From: Neckera pumila
Lineage: Eukaryota > Streptophyta > Bryopsida > Hypnales > Neckeraceae
Reading direction: 5' to 3'
NCBI GenBank assembly: GCA_963969595.1
Contig: OZ018408.1
Span: 2,046,001-2,110,000 of the forward strand
Length of the DNA: 64,000 nucleotides
Part shown: one piece after another, positions 59,234-64,000 of the stretch
How the letters are laid out: the number at the start of each line of letters is the position of its first letter
Position numbering within the stretch: the first letter of the stretch is position 1
Translations under genes and position numbers: made by a program
The notes under the pieces: generated by a model
What the model was told of the DNA's origin: nothing
Databases searched by the model: none
The model's input: the letters and a program-made list of their open reading frames with translations, nothing else

Positions 59234-61374
59234 GTAGAAAGTTTTTAGAAGTTGAGTTAGGGAGTTAGGGAGTTAGTGGAACTCCAATTTTTGGTAGGTG
59301 GAAAGTAAAAGTAGAGTCCATTTAAGTTTACTTTAGGAAAGTAAAAGATAGGTGGAGTTCAGTTAAGTAGAGGAAAGTTAAAGTTTTAGAAAGCAGCTTT
59401 CTAGTTGCTTTCCGGTTGCATGCACATGGACAGCTGGATCCGGTTTTCCTGGATCTGAGATCCACTTTTATGGAAAGGGCCGGCTGTTAGGAAGTCAATA
59501 CTACTAGTTAGGATTTTGAGATTGGGGGAATGACGCGTGTCATTCTCTGGTCTGTAGTTAGGATTCTCATGGGGCCTTTTTGGGTTTCCCTTGGTTTGGT
59601 ATTTAGGGGGTTGAAGTTAGTTTCAATCCCGCGCTTAATAGGATAATTTTATCTTACACTTGTGTTCTTTTTCATTTTCCATTGCAAAATATTTTGATTT
59701 CCACATCCTAAGTGTTGGTTTGAAAAGTCTTGATGCTGGGTTGGTATGCCGGTAATGCTAGAACCATTACTTAGTGCGGGTAGCTGTGTTTGCAGGTTTT
59801 GGAAGAAGATGAGTGTCCCCGGATGTTTTCTGTATCCAGTTTCCGAAAGTAGCAACTCTGTCTGAGAGCTTGGGTCGAGGGAATCTGTCATTGTAGTATT
59901 GTGAGGACGGTAGGGTTTTCTTGAGTGACCTTCTGATCTGGATTAAGCTTCTAGGTTAGTTGTGAGGAGAAACTGAAGTCCTATTTCTTTTTGTCTTTTG
60001 TTATTTTTCTTCTTTTTAGTGAAACTTCTGTCACTCTAAACATTGAAGGGTAGGAATTCACACAACCTTCCTTAATTGCAATATGCGGAACCTTCTGATA
60101 TAGAGGCTAAACTTCTAACCGGTTACTAAAATTTAGGATCCAGAAGCGGAAACAGGAAGAGGCACATGGTAACAATACTCTTTCTGGTTCCGGTTTTGAG
60201 TCCTAGGATCAAAGTTGTATTAGAAAGAGAGAAAGGGCGGTACATTGTTGAGCCCTATTGTTGTTGAGCGGATTAGGACTAGAGTGGGATAGTCCAACCG
60301 GATGGGAAGCAATCATTTAGGAATATTAAGCTTTCTGTTCTAGGATCCGGTTCGCTTGTGGTTGTTGTGACTACCGGATCCGGTTCCGGTCATCACTAAG
60401 AGAAGTCCAAACTAGATCTCTGAGGGAACGATACCCAAGTCACCCTAAAGACATTTTTAACACGTTAGAACGTCTACTGGAGGGAAATTACTTTCTTGTG
60501 CTACGACACACGTGTCTTGCAATAATAAGAGGACACGGAAGTTTAGCTTTCCCTCTTCAAAGGCCATAATGCCATGACATTGTATAGTATTAATTTATCA
60601 ACGAATTCAACTAAGAATCTGGAGCATTAAAGACAAGAATACAGGGAGTGCAATGGGTCCCTTCAATAACAAATATTCAAAACTAAATACTAGAACAAGT
60701 GAATGACTCTCTTTGACACCTAAAAGTAGTTTTGAATGAATGCTTTTATGACTCATAATCACCATAAGTTTTTAACAAGCAATGAGAGGTGAAGAACTTT
60801 TGGAAGCAGCCACTGAAAATTGAAGAATTTTGTGATTGAATGTTCACTTAAGATGAATGTAGTGATATGAATAGGATACCCTATATTCTTAATTTGGAAA
60901 ACTTGTTAAATATTACTTACAAGCCAAAAACAACTTTAGTTACAATTTTTCTTGAGCTTGTTAATAATTTCATCCCAAAAAATTAATTTGACCATGAAAT
61001 TATGTTGATTACATCCAGAATTGCATCTTGTCTAAAACCACCATCATCACATCTATATACATCTCCAAAATCAATACGTACCTATATTGAAGAAACAATT
61101 CTAGAACTTCTACCCCAAAAAACTTTGACCCTTTGTGTAACTTTTGCATACAATATCTAAATGTTGCATTCTTTTGAGTGTTGAAACCTCTTTTCATTTA
61201 CCAACAAGAAAATAAAAAAAGTTTGAGCAATCTAATGATAGTAAGTTCTACGCATTACAAAAAGTGGTGCTTTGGCGTGCCCCTACCTTAGTGGGACTAT
61301 ACAAGTGTGTGTTACGTATTTTTTTTTTGTTTATTTTTATTCCTTGGGTTAAAGCACTTTGAATTGAGGACGTC
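59234..61374. other. 3' part of the retroelement region, then AT-rich DNA
   Basis: 59240-60540 keeps the GC and CCGGATCCGGTT-rich flavour of the ORF. Around 60417-60530 it has a TCTGAGGGAACGATACCC ... ACTTTCTTGTGCTACGACAC stretch. This is reminiscent of the TCTGTGGGATTCGACCC ... CTTGTGCACTTG sequence ahead of gag in Ty3/gypsy Athila/Tat elements. No LTR pair or primer-binding site was found. From 60560 the DNA is ordinary AT-rich spacer. Confidence 0.4.
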
Positions 61375-61643
61375 CATTAGGGGAGATTTGAGGGCATTGG
61401 AGGGCCGTTTTAGGCCCGTTCCCAAATCTGTCCCAATTCTGTGAACAGCCGGTATAGGCTATCAGAATTTTTTTTTTTTTTTTCCAAATAGCATTTTAAG
61501 CCAATTTATTTATTTTTTGAAAATGACGTGTCACACTCTCGGCTACATCAGCCAGCAGTTATCCTGCGTTCCCGCAGTCTGGAAACACTGTAAAAACGTA
61601 GGCTAACTCGCAGTCTCTTGGAGGCCTCAAATCTCTTCTAATG
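61375..61643 (-). mobile_element. CATTAG-family MITE, 269 bp
   Basis: The ends are CATTAGGGGAGATTTGAGGG and the mirror CCTCAAATCTCTTCTAATG. TTTTAGGCCCGTTCCC is on the left and TGCGTTCCCGCAGTCTGG on the right, so it is inverted relative to 9389. It carries AATGACGTGTCACAC. Confidence 0.8.
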
Positions 61644-62482
61644 GTAAAGCTTTTTTTTCCCAATCCATACACAAATTGAAATAAAAATTATGTCTCTCCA
61701 AAGCTAATACATTTGCCTTAAAAAAAAAAGTTTAGAAAGAATTTTGTAAAATTTGAACTTATAGAAACTTGCCCCAAATCCTTAAAATCCCATTTCAAGA
61801 TTTTGAACCTTTAGGATCAACACACATGGGAGTACTTCAAAGAGCATTTCGTTCCTCACTCTGACCCAACAGGCTTTTTTTAACAAAATTTCACTCAAAA
61901 GCGATCAATGGTTCTTTTTTCTCAAAGAATATTTGGCAAAATATTCTTGCTTTTCAATGGATAAAATACTAATTTGCTAACAAATCATGGGACAATATTG
62001 CTCAATTCTACATCACTTTGGATGAAGAAATGAATTTCATCCATAGATTACAAGTTTCATCCATTTCCGTGGATGTAAATAGCTTCATCCTTCTACAATA
62101 GACAATAGAGATATCGCTTTCTGTACTGCCTAAAATAAATGAAAAAAACCCTGCTCTGACCACCTTTGTGAAATCAGATGGGAACTCGTCGAGGGGGGGC
62201 TAATTGTTCACTCCACACTCACGAGACCCTCTCTATCTACCAACCTGCCATCGGATCTTCGTCAGACTTGGGTCGAGTTCTACTTTTGTTTCGTAAAATC
62301 TACGCTTTTGACTTGTAATCTACGTGATTCACTACTGCTCGGTGCATGAAGCCAGGTGCAATGCATCATGGGGCCCAAAGCGAGTGTGCAGTGCGCTGTG
62401 ACTTCAAATCTATGAATGCAGTGATGAATCAACGCCCGGATGTCATTGAATTGAACTGCTTTCTCGTACATGCACCTTTCTA
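61644..62482. other. Intergenic DNA
   Basis: No gene; the frame at 62280-62471 has no recognisable content. Confidence 0.45.
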
Positions 62483-62762
62483 AGGTAGTCTGCTCTAAAA
62501 GTGATCATGACACGTAGGTACATTTTGCTTTCTTCAATGTACTATCTGTGTACATTTCAGGAGGTGGTCGGTTTTAGTGACCATTGTGTTTCAACTTCAA
62601 AAATTCATTACTAATTTCACAAAGGTTCAAAAAATATGAAACGACTTGGATTAGATGCCAATTATTTTTTTCTTCCTACAATACTGAAAACTATTTCAAG
62701 GAATTTAGCTTCCCCGAAAAGGCAAGCAACTCTTAAATGGTCGATTTAAGAAGATACTACCT
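62483..62762. mobile_element. AGGTAG-family MITE-like element, 280 bp
   Basis: The left end AGGTAGTCTGCTCTAAAAGT nearly equals that of the copy at 3701. The right end, TTTAAGAAGATACTACCT, is its imperfect mirror. Non-coding. Confidence 0.65.
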
Positions 62763-62931
62763 CACACTAAATAGGGGTATTAAGGGGACCAAAGAATTAA
62801 AGGAACTAATGTTGGAAAACTGTAGATGTTTGAAACATGATGTACAACCCCGCACACTTCAATAACTATTAAGGTACACCAAAGGTAGATATTTTTTTAG
62901 TGTGAAATGTCAAATGATTAGTACAAGTCCC

Positions 62932-63861
62932 CTTAACTCCTAAAGGTCCAAGGCCATTTTTCTGCCAAAAAACACTCAAAATTGTCATTTCTATAGCAAA
63001 GAGCAAAAAAAAAAATTTAATGTGTTTTTTGCATATTTATTCATAGGATCTTGTACTACACTAGTGTAAAAATGTGTGGAAGAAATTTTAGAAACTCTGA
63101 CCATGTAGATTGCAAGATATTTGCATTTAAAGTAAAGGAATCAAGTTTTTTTGCACCTTGTTCAACTACATTTTTAGGCTTTGAACCTTTTTAACTTAAA
63201 ATTTTTGCTCTAATGATTGTGAATTTCTAATTTTATATGATGAAGAAATGAGTTGAGAATCTACAAAAAAAATTCAAAAAAGAAACACTTAGTTTTCACC
63301 CATTAAAAATTTGTTAAGTAGAAGTAGGTTTAAGATTGAAAGAAAAATGAAATCATTAATAGCGCTAAAATAGGGTTAAAATGTACTAATCTCAATGGTG
63401 AGATTGTTCTAGAAAGAAATCTCAACCTTGTGCAACTTTTTTTTTTTTAAATTGTCAAAATTGAATTCAGAAATGAATCCTGTAAGCTATTTTTTCAAGA
63501 AGATGCTGTAATTGCCCGAAAAATAAGATTGTCCTTAACTTTTGCATAACAAATCCAAATGGAATGAATTAAAGCTTCCCAAGTAGATGAAAATAAAATC
63601 TATACAAAAAAAAGTTTTAAAAGTTTAAATTTAAATTTTTTGTGAGGTTTTTTGCTACCCGCCGAATTAAAATTTGGAGTTTTTCTACCATAACTTTTGC
63701 TACCGGGCATCGATTGAAATAAAATAACATTTTTGGAAAGTTAATGTGATTCTCTATCTTCACAAAAAAATTCAAAAAATTACAAAAAATATTGAGACCG
63801 TAGGAACCTGCCCAAAATCCATTTTGTTCCCCAAGGGGACAATGGGCCTTTAGGGGTTAAA
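62932..63861 (-). mobile_element. TTTAACCCCTAAAG-ended element, copy 3, 930 bp
   Basis: The left end is CTTAACTCCTAAAGGTCCAA and the right end is GGGCCTTTAGGGGTTAAAA. Just inside the right end, CCCCAAGGGGACAATGGGCC corresponds, inverted, to the palindromic region of copy 2. It is the same length as copy 1, suggesting ~930 bp is the full size. Confidence 0.75.
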
Positions 63862-64000
63862 ACCCCTATTCAATGTAGAATGCCATCCTCATTGTCTATT
63901 TTACAAAATTTGGGCATTATCACCCCCAACATTGAAATTCTTTATGATCGAATCCTAAAATGCTTTTGGAGACTTTTGTTAAAGGAAAGATGTGCCTATC
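63862..64000. other. Right-edge fragment, possible fold-back relative
   Basis: GAGACTTTTGTTAAAGGAAA and GATGTGCC at the edge faintly resemble the right arm of the fold-back element near 11600 (GGAGATGTTTGTTGAGAAAA, GATGTGCACC). Too short to be sure. Confidence 0.25.

Noticed and set aside
55067..60560. Complete LTR retrotransposon around the 57462 ORF
   Set aside because: No pair of long direct repeats, primer-binding site, protease, RT or integrase could be identified.

Overview
The window is nuclear DNA of a land plant. It holds spliced, GC-richer genes in very AT-rich, repeat-filled intergenic DNA. It encodes plant-type proteins: a DREB/ERF-type AP2 factor, an IAR1/KE4-type ZIP transporter, a GIL1/IRKI-family protein and a WWE-domain protein. 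A short run of the plant telomere heptamer TTTAGGG is present, along with PIF/Harbinger- and CACTA-type MITEs. I cannot name the species. The large, decayed intergenic DNA would suit a bryophyte, fern or gymnosperm. No tRNA, rRNA, CRISPR array or bacterial-type operon was seen.

Layout. Positions 1-263 hold the 5' end of an RRM RNA-binding protein gene (minus strand). About 13 kb of AT-rich DNA with several MITE-like elements follows. A gene cluster runs from 13296 to 23618: an AP2/ERF gene (minus, three exons), a TATA-containing promoter and a poorly defined plus-strand gene (15766-17964), and an eleven-exon zinc transporter gene (minus, 18379-23618). Direct copies of a ~710-bp repeat lie on both sides, at 4790-5504 and 23966-24675. 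From 24.7 to 41 kb the DNA is almost entirely repeats. A GIL1/IRKI-like gene (plus, two coding exons) occupies 41641-43178. At 47.3-48.3 kb there is an exon resembling a C-terminal processing protease, joined in compatible phase to a Cys-rich zinc-finger exon. A small WWE-domain gene (minus, three exons) lies at 51012-52228. The right end carries a decayed retroelement-type ORF (57462-59233) and more MITEs.

The genes look like independent plant loci and I see no common pathway. The most unusual content is the density of short inverted-repeat elements. There are at least nine copies of one CATTAG-ended family, four of a TTTAACCCCTAAAG-ended family and three of an AGGTAG-ended family. Two PIF/Harbinger-like MITEs have clear 3-bp target duplications, and one 171-bp CACTA-like MITE is present. 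There are also several fold-back elements and a perfect 23-bp-stem hairpin. Exon structures were worked out by hand from reading frame, splice signals and phase; transcript data would settle the uncertain ones.
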